In this document: positions 33,516 to 43,811 of the stretch, piece by piece
Layout: each line of letters starts with the position of its first letter
Position numbering within the stretch: position 1 is the first letter of the stretch
The notes under the pieces: model-generated
Told to the model about the DNA's origin: nothing
Seen by the model: the letters and a program-made list of their open reading frames with translations, nothing else
Databases searched by the model: none
DNA from: Halomicrobium katesii DSM 19301
Lineage (GTDB): Archaea; Halobacteriota; Halobacteria; Halobacteriales; Haloarculaceae
DNA: 64,000 bases
Direction of reading: 5' to 3'
NCBI RefSeq assembly: GCF_000379085.1
Contig: NZ_KB905379.1
Coordinates: 242,677 to 306,676 of the forward strand
Translations under genes and position numbers: made by a program

Positions 33516-33769
33516 CGTGGGACGTGATCAAGTATCCGCACGTGACCGAGAAGGCCATGAACGACATGGACTTCCAGAACAAGCTGCAGTTCGCCGTCGA
33601 CTCCGCGGCCTCGAAGCCCGAGGTCGCCGACGCGGTCGAACAGCAGTACGACGTCACCGTCGAAGCGGTCACGACGCAGAACGCGATGGACGGCGAAAAG
33701 AAGGCCGTCGTTCGCCTCTCCGAGGACGACGACGCCCAGGAAGTCGCCTCCAGGATTGGGGTGTTCTAA
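33512..33769 (+). CDS. rpl23: 50S ribosomal protein uL23
   Basis: The 85-residue protein is the short archaeal form. It contains the family core IKYPHVTEKAMNDMDFQNKL, and its tunnel-exit surface binds SRP and other nascent-chain factors. It is translationally coupled to uL4 through an ATGA overlap. Confidence 0.96.
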   Translation: MTWDVIKYPHVTEKAMNDMDFQNKLQFAVDSAASKPEVADAVEQQYDVTVEAVTTQNAMDGEKKAVVRLSEDDDAQEVASRIGVF

Positions 33770-33771
33770 CG

Positions 33772-34539
33772 ATGGGACGACGAATTCAGGGACAACGACG
33801 CGGTCGCGGGACGTCCACGTTCCGGGCTCCCTCGCACCGCTACAAGGCAGACCTGCAGCACCGTAACGTCGAAGACGGCGATGTCGTCTCCGGCACGGTC
33901 GTCGACATCGAGCACGATCCCGCCCGCTCGGCACCCGTCGCGGCCGTCGAGTTCGAGGACAGCGAGGGACAGAGTCCCTCGGGCAGCCGGACGCAGTCCG
34001 GCGACGGCGACCGACGCCTCGTGCTCGCGCCCGAGGGCGTGGGCGTCGGTGATCGGATGCAGGTGGGTGTCTCCGCGGCCATCGAGCCCGGCAACACCCT
34101 CCCGCTCGCCGAGATCCCGGAAGGGGTCCCGGTGTGCAACGTCGAGGCCAACCAGGGCGACGGCGGTCGATTCGCCCGGGCCTCCGGCGTCAGCGCACAG
34201 CTGATGACCCACGACCGCAACGTCGCGGTCGTGAAGCTCCCCTCGGGAGCTGTCAAGCGGCTCGACCCGCAGTGTCGTGCCACCATCGGCGTCGTCGCCG
34301 GTGGCGGCCGCACCGAGAAGCCGATGGTCAAAGCCGGCAACAAGCACCACAAGATGAAAGCGCGAGGGACCAAGTGGCCCAACGTCCGCGGTGTCGCGAT
34401 GAACGCCGTCGATCACCCGTTCGGTGGCGGCGGCCGACAGCACCCCGGCAAGCCCAAGTCCATCTCGCGTAACGCCCCGCCGGGTCGAAAGGTCGGCGAC
34501 ATTTCCTCGAAGCGAACCGGTCGAGGTGGCAACGAATGA
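33772..34539 (+). CDS. rpl2: 50S ribosomal protein uL2
   Basis: The 255-residue uL2 begins [20 protein letters not shown]. It carries the conserved [20 protein letters not shown] loop near the peptidyl-transferase centre. A short acidic/Ser insertion ([16 protein letters not shown], residues about 64-80) is less usual. The ATG at 33772 follows the uL23 stop by two bases. It overlaps uS19 by four bases. Confidence 0.97.
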   Translation: MGRRIQGQRRGRGTSTFRAPSHRYKADLQHRNVEDGDVVSGTVVDIEHDPARSAPVAAVEFEDSEGQSPSGSRTQSGDGDRRLVLAPEGVGVGDRMQVGVSAAIEPGNTLPLAEIPEGVPVCNVEANQGDGGRFARASGVSAQLMTHDRNVAVVKLPSGAVKRLDPQCRATIGVVAGGGRTEKPMVKAGNKHHKMKARGTKWPNVRGVAMNAVDHPFGGGGRQHPGKPKSISRNAPPGRKVGDISSKRTGRGGNE

Positions 34540-34958
34540 GTTCAGGATATCAGACTGGCCAGGAGGGTGACTTCACCTATCGTGGCCACACGCTCGACGA
34601 GCTGCAGGAGCTGTCGCTCGACGAGGTTGCGGAACTGCTCCCCGCTCGCCAGCGGCGAAGTATCACACGCGGTCTGACCGACGAGCAACAGAAGCTGCTC
34701 GAGGAGGCCCGCGACGCAGCGCCCGAGGAGACGGCGAACAACCCGATCCGAACCCACCTGCGGGATATGCCGATCCTGCCGGAGTTCGTCGATCTGACCT
34801 TCGCCGTCCACAACGGGCAGAGCTTCGAGCGCGTGCAGGTCGAGCCCGAGATGATCGGTCACTATCTCGGCGAGTTCCAGCTCACTCGGAAGTCGGTCGA
34901 ACACGGTCAGGCCGGCATCGGGGCGACCCGCTCCTCGAAGTTCGTACCGCTCAAGTAA
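34536..34958 (+). CDS. rps19: 30S ribosomal protein uS19
   Basis: The 140-residue archaeal uS19 contains [20 protein letters not shown] and the C-terminal [20 protein letters not shown] segment that contacts the head of the small subunit. The N-terminal extension (about 35 residues) is normal for archaea. It overlaps uL2 by ATGA. Confidence 0.96.
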   Translation: MSSGYQTGQEGDFTYRGHTLDELQELSLDEVAELLPARQRRSITRGLTDEQQKLLEEARDAAPEETANNPIRTHLRDMPILPEFVDLTFAVHNGQSFERVQVEPEMIGHYLGEFQLTRKSVEHGQAGIGATRSSKFVPLK

Positions 34959-34961
34959 ATC

Positions 34962-35423
34962 ATGGGAATCAGCTACTCAGTCGACGCCGACCCGGACACG
35001 ACGGCGAAAGCGATGCTCCGGGAGCGGCAGATGAGCCACAAGCACAGCAAGGCTATCGCTCGGGAGATAAAGGGCATGACGGCCGACGACGCGGTCTCGT
35101 ACCTCGAAGACGTGATCGCGGAGAAGCAGTCGGTCCCGTTCAAGTCCCACAACTCGGGCGTCGGCCACCGCAACGACATCGACGGCTGGGACGCCGGTCG
35201 CTACCCCGAGAAGGCCAGCGAAGCGTTCCTCGACCTGCTGGAAAACGCAGTCGGGAACGCGGACCACCAGGGCTTCGACGGCGGGTCCATGGAGATCATG
35301 CACGTCGCCGCCCACAAGGTCGGCGAACAGCAGGGTCGCCAGCCCCGCGCGATGGGCCGGGCATCTGCCTGGAACAGTCCGCAGGTCGACGTCGAACTGA
35401 TCTTAGAGGAGGTCGACGAATAA
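34962..35423 (+). CDS. rpl22: 50S ribosomal protein uL22
   Basis: The 153-residue uL22 contains MLRERQMSHKHSKAIAREIK and the beta-hairpin region that lines the exit tunnel (GRQPRAMGRASAWNSPQVDV). Its TAA overlaps the uS3 ATG by one base (35423). Confidence 0.96.
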   Translation: MGISYSVDADPDTTAKAMLRERQMSHKHSKAIAREIKGMTADDAVSYLEDVIAEKQSVPFKSHNSGVGHRNDIDGWDAGRYPEKASEAFLDLLENAVGNADHQGFDGGSMEIMHVAAHKVGEQQGRQPRAMGRASAWNSPQVDVELILEEVDE

Positions 35424-36376
35424 TGGCAGACGAACAGCAGTTCATCGAAGACGGACTTCAGAGGACCCAGATCGACGAGTTCTTCGCAGACGAACTCGGT
35501 CGTGCCGGCTACGGCGGCATGGACGTCGCCAAGACGCCGATGGGGACCCAGATCGTGCTCGAAGCCGAGAAACCCGGTATGGTGATCGGCAAGGGTGGGA
35601 AGAACATCCGGAAGATCACTACCACACTCGAAGAGGAGTTCGGCCTCGAAGATCCGCAGGTCGACGTCCAGGAAGTCGAGGAGCCAGACCTCAACGCCCG
35701 CATCGTCGCGGACCGTCTGGGCAACGCCCTCGAACGCGGCTGGTACTTCCGCAAGGCCGGTCACACCACGATCGACCGGATCATGGAAGCAGGCGCGAAG
35801 GGCGCAGAGATCGTCCTCTCCGGAAAGGTCACGGGTGCACGCTCGCGCGTGGAGAAGTTCAACCGCGGCTACATCAAGCACAACGGTGAGCCCGCGGAGA
35901 ACATCGTCGACAGCGGCGTCGGCGTCGCCGTGATGAAACTCGGTACCATCGGTGTCCGAGTGAAGATCATCCCGCCGGAAGCGGAACTCCCCGACGACTT
36001 CGAGATCTACGAAGACGTCGAGGTCGAGGACTACGTCGCCGACACCGACGGCGAGTCCGTCGAGGAACTCCTCGAAGGCGAGCCCGAAGGCGAGGACGCT
36101 GCCGCCGAGCACGGCGCGCAGGCCCCCGCCGACGAGGACGCGGACGAGGACGAACTCGTCGAAGACGTCGACGAGGAGGTCGTCGAGGAAACGACAGACG
36201 ACTTCGACGAGGTCGAGACACCCTCCGACGAGGACGCCGACGTCGACATCGACGACGTCGAGGAGTCCATCGAGGAGGACCTCGACGAGGACACCGCCGA
36301 AGAGGCCGAAGAGCTGATGGACGAGATGGACGGTGCGGACTCGTCCGCAGACGGCGAGGAGGGTGACGACGAATGA
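35423..36376 (+). CDS. rps3: 30S ribosomal protein uS3 with long acidic tail
   Basis: The 317-residue uS3 has the type II KH domain with the GxxG loop [13 protein letters not shown] (about residue 55) and a C-terminal domain to about residue 205. A roughly 110-residue Asp/Glu-rich tail follows, including [17 protein letters not shown]. Long acidic extensions help keep ribosomal proteins soluble in high salt, and this is among the longest here. The uL29 ATG overlaps its stop. Confidence 0.96.
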   Translation: MADEQQFIEDGLQRTQIDEFFADELGRAGYGGMDVAKTPMGTQIVLEAEKPGMVIGKGGKNIRKITTTLEEEFGLEDPQVDVQEVEEPDLNARIVADRLGNALERGWYFRKAGHTTIDRIMEAGAKGAEIVLSGKVTGARSRVEKFNRGYIKHNGEPAENIVDSGVGVAVMKLGTIGVRVKIIPPEAELPDDFEIYEDVEVEDYVADTDGESVEELLEGEPEGEDAAAEHGAQAPADEDADEDELVEDVDEEVVEETTDDFDEVETPSDEDADVDIDDVEESIEEDLDEDTAEEAEELMDEMDGADSSADGEEGDDE

Positions 36377-36579
36377 CCGTCATCCACGTCGAGGAGGTCC
36401 GCGACATGACGGCCGCCGAGCGCGAGTCGGAACTCGAAGACCTCAAGACGGAACTGCTCAACGCCCGCGCCGTCCAGGCGGCGGGTGGGGCACCCGAGAA
36501 TCCGGGTCGCATCGGCGAGCTGCGGAAGGCCATCGCCCGGATCAAGACGATCCAGACCGAAGAAGGGGACCTCGAATGA
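36373..36579 (+). CDS. rpl29: 50S ribosomal protein uL29
   Basis: The 68-residue two-helix protein [20 protein letters not shown], continuing [16 protein letters not shown], has the usual archaeal length. It overlaps uS3 at its start and a 40-codon frame at its end (ATGA). Confidence 0.95.
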   Translation: MTVIHVEEVRDMTAAERESELEDLKTELLNARAVQAAGGAPENPGRIGELRKAIARIKTIQTEEGDLE

Positions 36580-36698
36580 GGTCCGACGGGTCGAAGAGCG
36601 CGGATCGACGTTCCGCGGACGGTCGCGCGGCTTCGCCGCGAGACAGCTGTCTGACCCGTGAGACGTGCGGCGTTGCGGACGAAGAGGACTCCGAATGA
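36576..36698 (+). CDS. 40-codon open frame between uL29 and rnp1
   Basis: The frame starts with an ATG overlapping the uL29 stop (ATGA) and ends with a TGA overlapping the rnp1 ATG. It therefore behaves like a coupled operon gene. Its product [20 protein letters not shown] is Arg/Ser-rich at first, has two cysteines in the middle and ends in an acidic tail (ADEEDSE). No family is recognised. In many related operons uL29 and rnp1 are directly adjacent, so this may be an inserted stretch read through by chance. Coding status is open. Confidence 0.4.
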   Translation: MRSDGSKSADRRSADGRAASPRDSCLTRETCGVADEEDSE

Positions 36699-37000
36699 TG
36701 CCACTGACACCCGAAACCCTCCCACGACACGAACTCGCCGGCCTCGACGTCGAGGTCGTCGCAGCGGCGAATCCCGACGCGATCGGTATCGCCGGGACCG
36801 TCGTCACCGAGACGACGAAGACGCTGGGTGTCGAGGGGACCGATCGGGTGTGGCACGTGCCGAAGGACGCGGCGACGTTCCGGTTCGACCTCCCGGCCGA
36901 GGGCGACTCCGAGTCGCAGTCGGTCCGGGTTCGCGGTTCGAACCTGGTCGCCCGCCCCGCTCGACGCACGGAAGCGACAGGTGATTCCAAATGGCGCTAG
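36695..37000 (+). CDS. rnp1: RNase P protein component 1 (Rpp29/Pop4)
   Basis: The 101-residue protein (100 if the second of two tandem ATGs is used) has the Sm-like beta-barrel pattern [20 protein letters not shown], then [15 protein letters not shown] and [11 protein letters not shown]. It binds RNase P RNA and helps process tRNA 5' ends. It is placed, as is usual in archaea, between uL29 and uS17. It overlaps uS17 by 10 bases. Confidence 0.93.
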   Translation: MMPLTPETLPRHELAGLDVEVVAAANPDAIGIAGTVVTETTKTLGVEGTDRVWHVPKDAATFRFDLPAEGDSESQSVRVRGSNLVARPARRTEATGDSKWR

Positions 37001-37317
37001 GACTGAACGTACAGGAACCGGACGAGGCCTGTGCCGACGATAACTGCCCGTTCCACGGCACACTGAGTGTCCGCGGGCAGACGATCGAAGGCGAGGTCGC
37101 GTCCACTGACATGGAGAAGACCGTCGTCGTCGAACGCGAGTACGACGTGAAGGTGCCCAAGTACGACCGGCTGATGAAGCGACGCAGCCGCGTACCGGCT
37201 CACGCACCCGACTGTCTCGACCTCGCGGTCGGCGACACGGTCACGATCGCAGAGTGTCGACCGCTCTCGAAGACGAAAAGCCACGTTGTCGTTGCAATCG
37301 AGGAGGGTGACGACTGA
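36991..37317 (+). CDS. rps17: 30S ribosomal protein uS17
   Basis: The 108-residue archaeal uS17 contains [20 protein letters not shown] and [20 protein letters not shown], an OB-fold binding 16S rRNA. Its stop overlaps the uL14 ATG by one base. Confidence 0.96.
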   Translation: MALGLNVQEPDEACADDNCPFHGTLSVRGQTIEGEVASTDMEKTVVVEREYDVKVPKYDRLMKRRSRVPAHAPDCLDLAVGDTVTIAECRPLSKTKSHVVVAIEEGDD

Positions 37318-37715
37318 TGGAGGCCCTGAAAGCAGACGTGACGCAGGGTCTCGAGAAGGGCTCGCTGATCACGTGTGCCGACAACACGGGCGCACGCGAG
37401 CTGCGAGTCATCAGCGTCTCGGGCTACTCCGGGACGAAGAACCGTCATCCGAAGGCCGGGATCGGTGACAAGATCACCGTCTCGGTCACGAAGGGGACGC
37501 CGGAGATGCGTCGGCAGGTGCTGGAGGCCGTCGTGGTCCGCCAGCGCAAGCCGATCCGCCGTCCGGACGGCACCCGCGTCAAGTTCGAAGACAACGCGGC
37601 CGTCATCATCAACGAGAACGAAGAACCCCAGGGCTCGGAGATCAAGGGCCCGATCGCTCGCGAGGTCGCCGAACGGTTCGGCTCCATCGCGAGCACGGCG
37701 ACGATGATCGTATAG
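37317..37715 (+). CDS. rpl14: 50S ribosomal protein uL14
   Basis: The 132-residue uL14 has [20 protein letters not shown] and [20 protein letters not shown], which form its conserved rRNA-binding barrel and subunit-interface surface. It is full length. Confidence 0.97.
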   Translation: MEALKADVTQGLEKGSLITCADNTGARELRVISVSGYSGTKNRHPKAGIGDKITVSVTKGTPEMRRQVLEAVVVRQRKPIRRPDGTRVKFEDNAAVIINENEEPQGSEIKGPIAREVAERFGSIASTATMIV

Positions 37716-37716
37716 C

Positions 37717-38079
37717 ATGACACGACAACCATCCAAACAGCGCAAGAACGCACGGCGTGCCCCGCTTCACGAGAAGCAAAAGCAGGTGCGAGCGACGCTG
37801 GCCGACGACCTCCGCGAGGAGTACGACCAGCGATCCGTTCGCGTCAACGCGGGCGACACCGTCGAAGTGCTGCGCGGCGACTACGCAGGCGAAGAGGGCG
37901 AAGTCGTCGAGGTCGACCTCGACGACGCCGCCATCTACGTCGAGGATGTGACCGTCGCGGCAGCCGACGGCGAGGACGTTCCACGCCCGCTCGACGCGAG
38001 CAACGTTCGCGTCACGGAGCTGGATCTCGACGACGACCGCCGCGAGGCGCGCCTCGAATCCGAGGAGGACAGCGCATGA
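37717..38079 (+). CDS. rpl24: 50S ribosomal protein uL24
   Basis: The 120-residue uL24 contains the KOW motif [20 protein letters not shown] (about residues 43-62) and an acidic C-terminal tail. It sits near the tunnel exit. It overlaps eS4 by four bases. Confidence 0.96.
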   Translation: MTRQPSKQRKNARRAPLHEKQKQVRATLADDLREEYDQRSVRVNAGDTVEVLRGDYAGEEGEVVEVDLDDAAIYVEDVTVAAADGEDVPRPLDASNVRVTELDLDDDRREARLESEEDSA

Positions 38080-38870
38080 GCAACCATCAGAAACGACTAT
38101 CGGTCCCGAAGAGTTGGCCGGTCGAGCGCAAGACCGAGACGTTCACCGTAAAGGCAGACGCTGGTCCCCACGGCGAAGCAGGAGTCCCCCTCCTGATCGT
38201 CCTGCGGGACGTGCTGGGCTACGCGGACTCCCGCAAGGAAGCCCGCTACGCCCTCAACAACGACAGCGTCCTGATCAACGGAAAGGCCGTCTCCGACGAG
38301 GAACGCCCGGTCGGGATGTTCGACATCCTGGCGTTCGTCGAGCGAGACGAGTACTACCGCGTGTTCCCCGGCGAGGGCGGTCGGCTGGCGCTGACCCCCA
38401 TCGACGAGGACAGCGCACAGTCCAAGCTGGGCAAGATCGTCGGCAAGCGAGCGGTCAGCGGCGATCAGATCCAGCTGACGCTGCACGACGGCCAGACGCT
38501 CCTGGTCGAGGAAGACACCGACTACGACGGTGGCGACTCCATCGTCGTCGCCAACGAGGACAGCGAGTCTCAGGGCGACTCGGACAGTTCGAGCGGCGAC
38601 GAGCCCCGAGAAGGCGAGATCGTCGCTCACTTCGAGTACGAAGCGGGCGCGCTGGTCACCGCCGTCGACGGCGCACACGCCGGTGAGATCGGCGAGATCG
38701 ACGAGATTCAGGTCACGCCGGGGAGCTCCTCGAACAACGTGCTCGTCGAGCAGACCGACGGCGACGGCTTCGAGACCGTCGAAGAGTACGTCGTCGTCAT
38801 CGACGAGAACTTCGTCGACGAGGACGCCGAGGACGCGGCCGCACAGGACGACGGAGGTGACGACGAATGA
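38076..38870 (+). CDS. rps4e: 30S ribosomal protein eS4
   Basis: The 264-residue archaeal eS4 has an S4-type RNA-binding domain (about residues 40-105), a central domain and a C-terminal KOW region ([15 protein letters not shown]). An acidic Ser-rich insertion ([15 protein letters not shown], about residue 165) and an acidic tail lengthen the protein; these look like halophilic adaptations. It overlaps uL5 by ATGA. Confidence 0.95.
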   Translation: MSNHQKRLSVPKSWPVERKTETFTVKADAGPHGEAGVPLLIVLRDVLGYADSRKEARYALNNDSVLINGKAVSDEERPVGMFDILAFVERDEYYRVFPGEGGRLALTPIDEDSAQSKLGKIVGKRAVSGDQIQLTLHDGQTLLVEEDTDYDGGDSIVVANEDSESQGDSDSSSGDEPREGEIVAHFEYEAGALVTAVDGAHAGEIGEIDEIQVTPGSSSNNVLVEQTDGDGFETVEEYVVVIDENFVDEDAEDAAAQDDGGDDE

Positions 38871-39394
38871 GCTCCGAGACCGACGCCGGCTTCCACGAGA
38901 TGCGCGAGCCCCGCGTCGAGAAGGTCGTCGTCCACATGGGCGTCGGCCAGGGTGGTCGCGAACTCCAGGAAGGCGAGGAGATTCTCGCCGAGATCGCGGG
39001 CCAGCAGCCGGTCCGGACGGTCGCACAGAACACCGTCGGCGAGTTCGAGATCCGCCAGGGCGACCCCATCGGTGCGAAGGTGACCCTGCGGGCCGACGAC
39101 GCCCAGAAGTTCCTCGAAACTGCGCTCCCGCTGACGGAGCTGTCAGTTTCGCAGTTCGACGACACCGGCAACTTCAGCTTCGGTGTCGCGGAACACACCG
39201 ACTTCCCGAGTCAGGAGTACGACCCGCAGATCGGGATCTACGGGCTGGACGTGACGGTCAACCTCGTCCGCCCCGGCTACCGCGTGGCCAAGCGCGACAA
39301 GGCTTCGCGATCGATCCCGTCCAGCCATCGACTCGACGCCGACGACGCCGCTGCCTACGTCGAGTCGACCTTCGACGTGGAGGTGAGCGAATGA
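38867..39394 (+). CDS. rpl5: 50S ribosomal protein uL5
   Basis: The 175-residue uL5 contains [20 protein letters not shown] and [20 protein letters not shown]. It binds 5S rRNA and contacts the P-site tRNA. It is full length and overlaps uS14 by four bases. Confidence 0.96.
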   Translation: MSSETDAGFHEMREPRVEKVVVHMGVGQGGRELQEGEEILAEIAGQQPVRTVAQNTVGEFEIRQGDPIGAKVTLRADDAQKFLETALPLTELSVSQFDDTGNFSFGVAEHTDFPSQEYDPQIGIYGLDVTVNLVRPGYRVAKRDKASRSIPSSHRLDADDAAAYVESTFDVEVSE

Positions 39395-39564
39395 GCGAAA
39401 GCGAATCAGAAACAGAGGCCGAGGAATCGGTCCCGACCGGACAGCTCGAGGCGTGCCAGCGATGCGGTCGCGAGCAGGGTCTCGTCGGCAAGTACGACAT
39501 CTGGCTGTGTCGCCAGTGCTTCCGAGAGATCTCTCGGGGCATGGGATTCAAGAAGTACAGCTAA
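39391..39564 (+). CDS. rps14: 30S ribosomal protein uS14, zinc-binding form
   Basis: The 57-residue protein has a 14-residue acidic Ser/Glu N-terminus, then [20 protein letters not shown] and [16 protein letters not shown]. The two CxxC pairs hold one zinc ion. It overlaps uL5 by ATGA. It was easy to miss because longer frames surround it. Confidence 0.96.
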   Translation: MSESESETEAEESVPTGQLEACQRCGREQGLVGKYDIWLCRQCFREISRGMGFKKYS

Positions 39565-39566
39565 CT

Positions 39567-39959
39567 ATGACAGGAAACGACCCACTCGCCAACGCGCTGT
39601 CGGCGCTCGACAACGCCGAGAGCGTCGGCCACCTCGAACAGACAGTACAGCCCGCTTCGAACGAGATCGGCAGCGTACTCGAGGTCTTCTACGACCGCGG
39701 GTACATCGACGGCTTCCAGTTCGTCGACGACGGCAAAGCCGGCTCCTTCGAGATCGAACTGAAAGGTGCCATCAACGAATGTGGCCCGGTCAAGCCCCGC
39801 TACACCGCGGGCGCAGACGAGTTCGAAAAGTGGGAGAAACGATTCCTCCCCGCCCGTGACTACGGGACGCTCGTCGTGACCACCAGCCACGGCATCATGA
39901 GCCACTACGAGGCCCGCGAAGAGGGCATCGGTGGCCAGGTCATCGCATACGTCTACTAA
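39567..39959 (+). CDS. rps8: 30S ribosomal protein uS8
   Basis: The 130-residue uS8 begins MTGNDPLANALSALDNAESV and has the C-terminal TTSHGIMSHYEAREEGIGGQ core that binds helix 21 of 16S rRNA. The ATG at 39567 lies two bases after the uS14 stop. uL6 follows by two bases. Confidence 0.96.
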   Translation: MTGNDPLANALSALDNAESVGHLEQTVQPASNEIGSVLEVFYDRGYIDGFQFVDDGKAGSFEIELKGAINECGPVKPRYTAGADEFEKWEKRFLPARDYGTLVVTTSHGIMSHYEAREEGIGGQVIAYVY

Positions 39960-39961
39960 CA

Positions 39962-40498
39962 ATGCCAGAAGTAACACTCGCAATTCCAGACGAGGCAAGC
40001 GCGGAGCAGGACCACCTCGACCTCACGGTCGAGGGGCCCAACGGCTCCGTCACACGGCGACTCTGGTATCCGGACATCGACGTCTCCGTTCAGGACGGTA
40101 GCGTCGTCATCGCCTCCGAGGAATCGGACGCGAAGACGCGCTCGACGATCGGGACGTTCGAGAGCCACGTCGAGAACATGTTCCACGGCGTCACCGAAGG
40201 GTGGGAGTACGAGATGGAAGTCTTCTACTCTCACTTCCCGATGCAGGTCGAAGTCGAAGACGGTGACGTCGTCATCGAGAACTTCCTCGGCGAGCGAGCG
40301 CCCCGACGCGCTCCCATCCACGGCGACACCGACGTGTCCGTCGACGGAGAGGAACTCACCCTCTCCGGCCCGGACATCGAGGCCGTGGGCCAGACAGCCG
40401 CAGACATCGAACAGCTCACACGCGTCAACGACAAGGACGTCCGCGTGTTCCAGGACGGCGTGTACATCACGAACAAGCCGAACCGAGGTGACGCCTGA
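39962..40498 (+). CDS. rpl6: 50S ribosomal protein uL6
   Basis: The 178-residue protein has the two repeated alpha-beta domains of uL6, with [20 protein letters not shown] and [20 protein letters not shown]. It lies near the factor-binding site. Its stop overlaps the eL32 ATG by one base. Confidence 0.96.
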   Translation: MPEVTLAIPDEASAEQDHLDLTVEGPNGSVTRRLWYPDIDVSVQDGSVVIASEESDAKTRSTIGTFESHVENMFHGVTEGWEYEMEVFYSHFPMQVEVEDGDVVIENFLGERAPRRAPIHGDTDVSVDGEELTLSGPDIEAVGQTAADIEQLTRVNDKDVRVFQDGVYITNKPNRGDA

Positions 40499-41220
40499 TG
40501 GTAGACGACGAAGACGCAACCGAGCAGGGCGACGACGAACTCACCGAACTGACCGACATCAGCGGCGTCGGCGACTCGAAAGCAGAGGCCCTCCGAGAGG
40601 CCGGCTTCGAGACCGTCGACGACGTTCGCGGTGCCGACCAGTCCCAGCTCGCAAACGTCTCGGGCGTCGGCAACGCGCTCGCCGCTCGGATCAAGGCCGA
40701 CGTCGGCAGCCTCGAAGTCGCCGACGACACTGAGGCCGAGGTCGAGGAAGAGGAGACCGACGAGTCCGACGAGGACGTCGAGACGGAACTCCGCCCTCGC
40801 GGCCTGGTCGACAAGACGCCGACCCTCGACGACGAGGAAGAACGGCTCCTCACCCAGCGCGACCGGGTCGGCAAGCCTCAGTTCAACGCACAGGACCACC
40901 ACAAGAAAAAGCGGATCCCGACCTCTTGGCGCGCGCCGCGTGGCAAGCTCTCGAAGCAGCGCCGCGGCATCAAGGGCAAGGGCGACAAAGTCGAAGCCGG
41001 CTTCCGCTCGCCCACGGCGGTGCGAGGCAAGCACCCGTCGGGCTTCGAGGAAGTGTACGTCCACAACGTGGACGACCTCGAGGGCGTCGACGGTGACCGC
41101 GAAGCCGTCCGAATCGCCTCGAAGGTCGGCGCTCGCAAGCGCGAGCGCATCGAAGAGGTCGCCGAGGACGAGGGTATCCGCGTACTCAACCCCACCTACG
41201 AGGAGGTACAAGTCGAATGA
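40498..41220 (+). CDS. rpl32e: 50S ribosomal protein eL32 with helix-hairpin-helix extension
   Basis: The 240-residue protein has the eL32 core (about residues 120-240: [20 protein letters not shown]). It is preceded by an acidic tail and a helix-hairpin-helix pair ([20 protein letters not shown] and [20 protein letters not shown]). The HhH extension is a haloarchaeal feature and could contact rRNA or DNA. It overlaps eL19 by ATGA. Confidence 0.95.
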   Translation: MVDDEDATEQGDDELTELTDISGVGDSKAEALREAGFETVDDVRGADQSQLANVSGVGNALAARIKADVGSLEVADDTEAEVEEEETDESDEDVETELRPRGLVDKTPTLDDEEERLLTQRDRVGKPQFNAQDHHKKKRIPTSWRAPRGKLSKQRRGIKGKGDKVEAGFRSPTAVRGKHPSGFEEVYVHNVDDLEGVDGDREAVRIASKVGARKRERIEEVAEDEGIRVLNPTYEEVQVE

Positions 41221-41666
41221 CGGACCTGACAGCACAGAAGCGACTCGCAGCAGACATCCTCGACGTCGGCGAGAACAAGGTCTGGTTCGATCCCGAACGC
41301 CAGTCCGACCTCGCAGACGCCATCACGCGTGACGACGTCCGCGAGATGATCGACGAGGGTGCCATTCAGGCGAAAGACGCCCAGGGCAACTCGCGCGGTC
41401 AGGCGCGAGCACGCCAGGAGAAGCGAGCGTACGGCCACCAGAAGGGAGCGGGTTCCCGGAAGGGGAAAGCCGGCGCACGACAGAACGAGAAAAAGGACTG
41501 GTCGTCGCGCATCCGAGCCCAGCGAAACTGGCTCAAAGAGCAGCGCGACGACGGCCAACTCGACAGTTCGCAGTACCGCGACCTGTACGATCAGGCGGCC
41601 GGCGGCGAGTTCGACAGCGTCGCCGACCTGCAACGATACGTCGAAGCAAACTACGGTGACGAATAA
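41217..41666 (+). CDS. rpl19e: 50S ribosomal protein eL19
   Basis: The 149-residue archaeal eL19 contains [20 protein letters not shown] and basic long-helix segments ([20 protein letters not shown]). It overlaps uL18 by one base. Confidence 0.96.
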   Translation: MTDLTAQKRLAADILDVGENKVWFDPERQSDLADAITRDDVREMIDEGAIQAKDAQGNSRGQARARQEKRAYGHQKGAGSRKGKAGARQNEKKDWSSRIRAQRNWLKEQRDDGQLDSSQYRDLYDQAAGGEFDSVADLQRYVEANYGDE

Positions 41667-42226
41667 TGGCAACAGGACCACGATACAAGGTGCCGATGCG
41701 GCGCCGCCGTGAGGCACGAACGGACTACCATCAGCGGTTGCGCCTGTTGAAATCTGGCAAGCCCCGTCTCGTTGCTCGAAAGAGCAACAAGCACGTCAGG
41801 GCGCAGCTGGTGACGCTCGGCCCCGACGGAGACGAGACCCTCGCTGCAGCACAGTCGCAGGACCTACAGGAGTTCGGCTGGGAGGCACCGACGGGCAACC
41901 TGCCCGCCGCGTACCTCACCGGTCTGCTCGCGGGTCTGCGAGCGATCGAGAACGGCGTCGAGGAGGCGGTCCTCGACATCGGGCTCAACAGCCCGACGCC
42001 GGGCAGCAAGGTCTTTGCGGTACAGGAAGGTGCAATCGACGCTGGGCTCGAAATCCCCCACAACGACAGTGTGCTCGCCGACTGGCAGCGAACCCGCGGC
42101 TCTCACATCGCGGAGTACGCCGAGTCGCTCGACGAGGACCTCTACGGTCGGGACTTCGACGCCACCGAGCTGCCGGAGCACTTCGACGAGCTCCGGGAGA
42201 CACTGCTGGAGGCAGATGAACTATGA
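41666..42226 (+). CDS. rpl18: 50S ribosomal protein uL18
   Basis: The 186-residue uL18 begins [20 protein letters not shown] and binds 5S rRNA together with uL5. The acidic C-terminus is normal for archaea. It overlaps uS5 by ATGA. Confidence 0.96.
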   Translation: MATGPRYKVPMRRRREARTDYHQRLRLLKSGKPRLVARKSNKHVRAQLVTLGPDGDETLAAAQSQDLQEFGWEAPTGNLPAAYLTGLLAGLRAIENGVEEAVLDIGLNSPTPGSKVFAVQEGAIDAGLEIPHNDSVLADWQRTRGSHIAEYAESLDEDLYGRDFDATELPEHFDELRETLLEADEL

Positions 42227-42855
42227 GTAACGGATGGAACCCACGAACGCGGCTGGGCAAACAGGTCGCCAACGGCGAGATCGACTCGATGCAGGAGGCG
42301 CTGAACTCTGGCCTGCCGCTCAAGGAACCGGAAATTGTCGACCAGCTCGTCCCCGATCTGGAGGACGAGGTCCTGGACATCAACATGGTCCAGCGGATGA
42401 CCGACTCCGGACGCCGGGTCAAGTTCCGCTGTGTCGTCGTCGTGGGCAACCGCGACGGGCTCGTCGGCTACGCCGAGGGACGTGACGACCAGGTCGGCGG
42501 TGCGATCCAGAAGGCGATCGAGGTCGGCAAGCTCAACCTCATCGACATCTCCCGTGGCTGCGGTTCCTGGGAGTGTGGCTGTGGCCGTCCCCACACGGTC
42601 GCGCTGCGCACGACCGGCAAAGCCGGGAGCGTCGAGGTCGAGCTCCAGCCCGCACCGCGTGGGCTGGGCCTGGCGGGCGGAGAGACCGTCCGCAAGGTGC
42701 TCGAACTCGCCGGTATCGAAGACATCTGGACCCGCTCGTCGGGCAACACGCGAACGACCGTGAACTTCGCGAAGGCTACCTTCAACGCCCTGCAGAACAC
42801 GGCCGAGGCTCGCGTGCCCGAACGTACCTTCGAGAAGCGTGAGGTGATCGAATGA
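42223..42855 (+). CDS. rps5: 30S ribosomal protein uS5
   Basis: The 210-residue archaeal uS5 has the double-stranded-RNA-type domain [20 protein letters not shown] and the cysteine-rich loop [16 protein letters not shown]. It guards decoding accuracy. It overlaps uL30 by four bases. Confidence 0.96.
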   Translation: MSNGWNPRTRLGKQVANGEIDSMQEALNSGLPLKEPEIVDQLVPDLEDEVLDINMVQRMTDSGRRVKFRCVVVVGNRDGLVGYAEGRDDQVGGAIQKAIEVGKLNLIDISRGCGSWECGCGRPHTVALRTTGKAGSVEVELQPAPRGLGLAGGETVRKVLELAGIEDIWTRSSGNTRTTVNFAKATFNALQNTAEARVPERTFEKREVIE

Positions 42856-43316
42856 AGGCACTTGTTCAGCTCCGCGGTGAGGTCGACATGAGCGAGGAGG
42901 TATCGGACACGCTGGAGATGCTCAACATCCACGGCGTGAACCACTGCGTGCTGGTCCCCGAGACGGACACCTACCGTGGCATGGTGACGAAGGTCAACGA
43001 CTTCGTCGCCCACGGTCAGCCGAGCGTCGACGTCGTCGAGACGCTGCTCGCAAAGCGAGCCGAACCCCTCGAAGGGTCGGCCGACGTCGACGACGAGTGG
43101 ATCGCCGAGCACACCGACTACGACGACCTCGGTGCGCTCGCGCAGGCCCTCGTCGACGAGGAGACGACGCTCCGCGACGAGGGGCTCTCCCCGACGCTCC
43201 GTCTGCACCCGCCCCGTGGCGGCCACGACGGGCTCAAACACGCCGCTACCGAGAGCGGCCAGCTCGGGAAGCACGACTCCGAGCAGATCGATCAGCTACT
43301 GGAGGCGATGCGATAA
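42852..43316 (+). CDS. rpl30: 50S ribosomal protein uL30
   Basis: The 154-residue uL30 has [20 protein letters not shown] and a C-terminal [20 protein letters not shown]. The length fits the archaeal long form. Its last base is the first base of uL15. Confidence 0.95.
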   Translation: MKALVQLRGEVDMSEEVSDTLEMLNIHGVNHCVLVPETDTYRGMVTKVNDFVAHGQPSVDVVETLLAKRAEPLEGSADVDDEWIAEHTDYDDLGALAQALVDEETTLRDEGLSPTLRLHPPRGGHDGLKHAATESGQLGKHDSEQIDQLLEAMR

Positions 43317-43810
43317 TGACGAGTAAGAAACGACGACAACGAGGTTCGCGCACCCACGGCGGCGGCTCCCACAAGAACCGCCGCGGTGCCGGTCACCGCG
43401 GTGGCCGCGGTCGTGCCGGGCGCGACAAACACGAGTTCCACAACTACGAACCGATCGGCAAGAGCGGCTTCAAGCGACCCCAGAAGGTCAAAGAGGAGAT
43501 CGCCGAGGTCGAGGTCCGCGAGCTCGACGAGGACGCTGCACTGCTGGCGGCCGAGGGCGTCGCGGAAGCGACCGACGGCGGCTACCGCATCGACGCCCGC
43601 GAGGTCGTCGACGAGGACGCCGACGCGGTGAAGGTCCTCGGTGCCGGCCAGGTCCGAAACGAGCTCGAACTGGTCGCCGACGCCTTCTCCGACGGCGCTC
43701 GCGAGAAGGTCGAGGCCGCCGGTGGGAGCGTCGAGCTGACCGAGCTCGGCGAGGAGCGCGCACAAGCCAAGGCTGAAGACGACGAAGACGAAGCAACCGA
43801 CGAGGAGTAA
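43316..43810 (+). CDS. rpl15: 50S ribosomal protein uL15
   Basis: The 164-residue protein has the Gly/Arg-rich N-terminus RRQRGSRTHGGGSHKNRRGA, a uL15 core with VKVLGAGQV and an acidic tail (AEDDEDEATDEE). The ATG at 43316 was taken, since the longer frame lies within uL30. secY follows by one base. Confidence 0.96.
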   Translation: MTSKKRRQRGSRTHGGGSHKNRRGAGHRGGRGRAGRDKHEFHNYEPIGKSGFKRPQKVKEEIAEVEVRELDEDAALLAAEGVAEATDGGYRIDAREVVDEDADAVKVLGAGQVRNELELVADAFSDGAREKVEAAGGSVELTELGEERAQAKAEDDEDEATDEE

Positions 43811-43811
43811 C

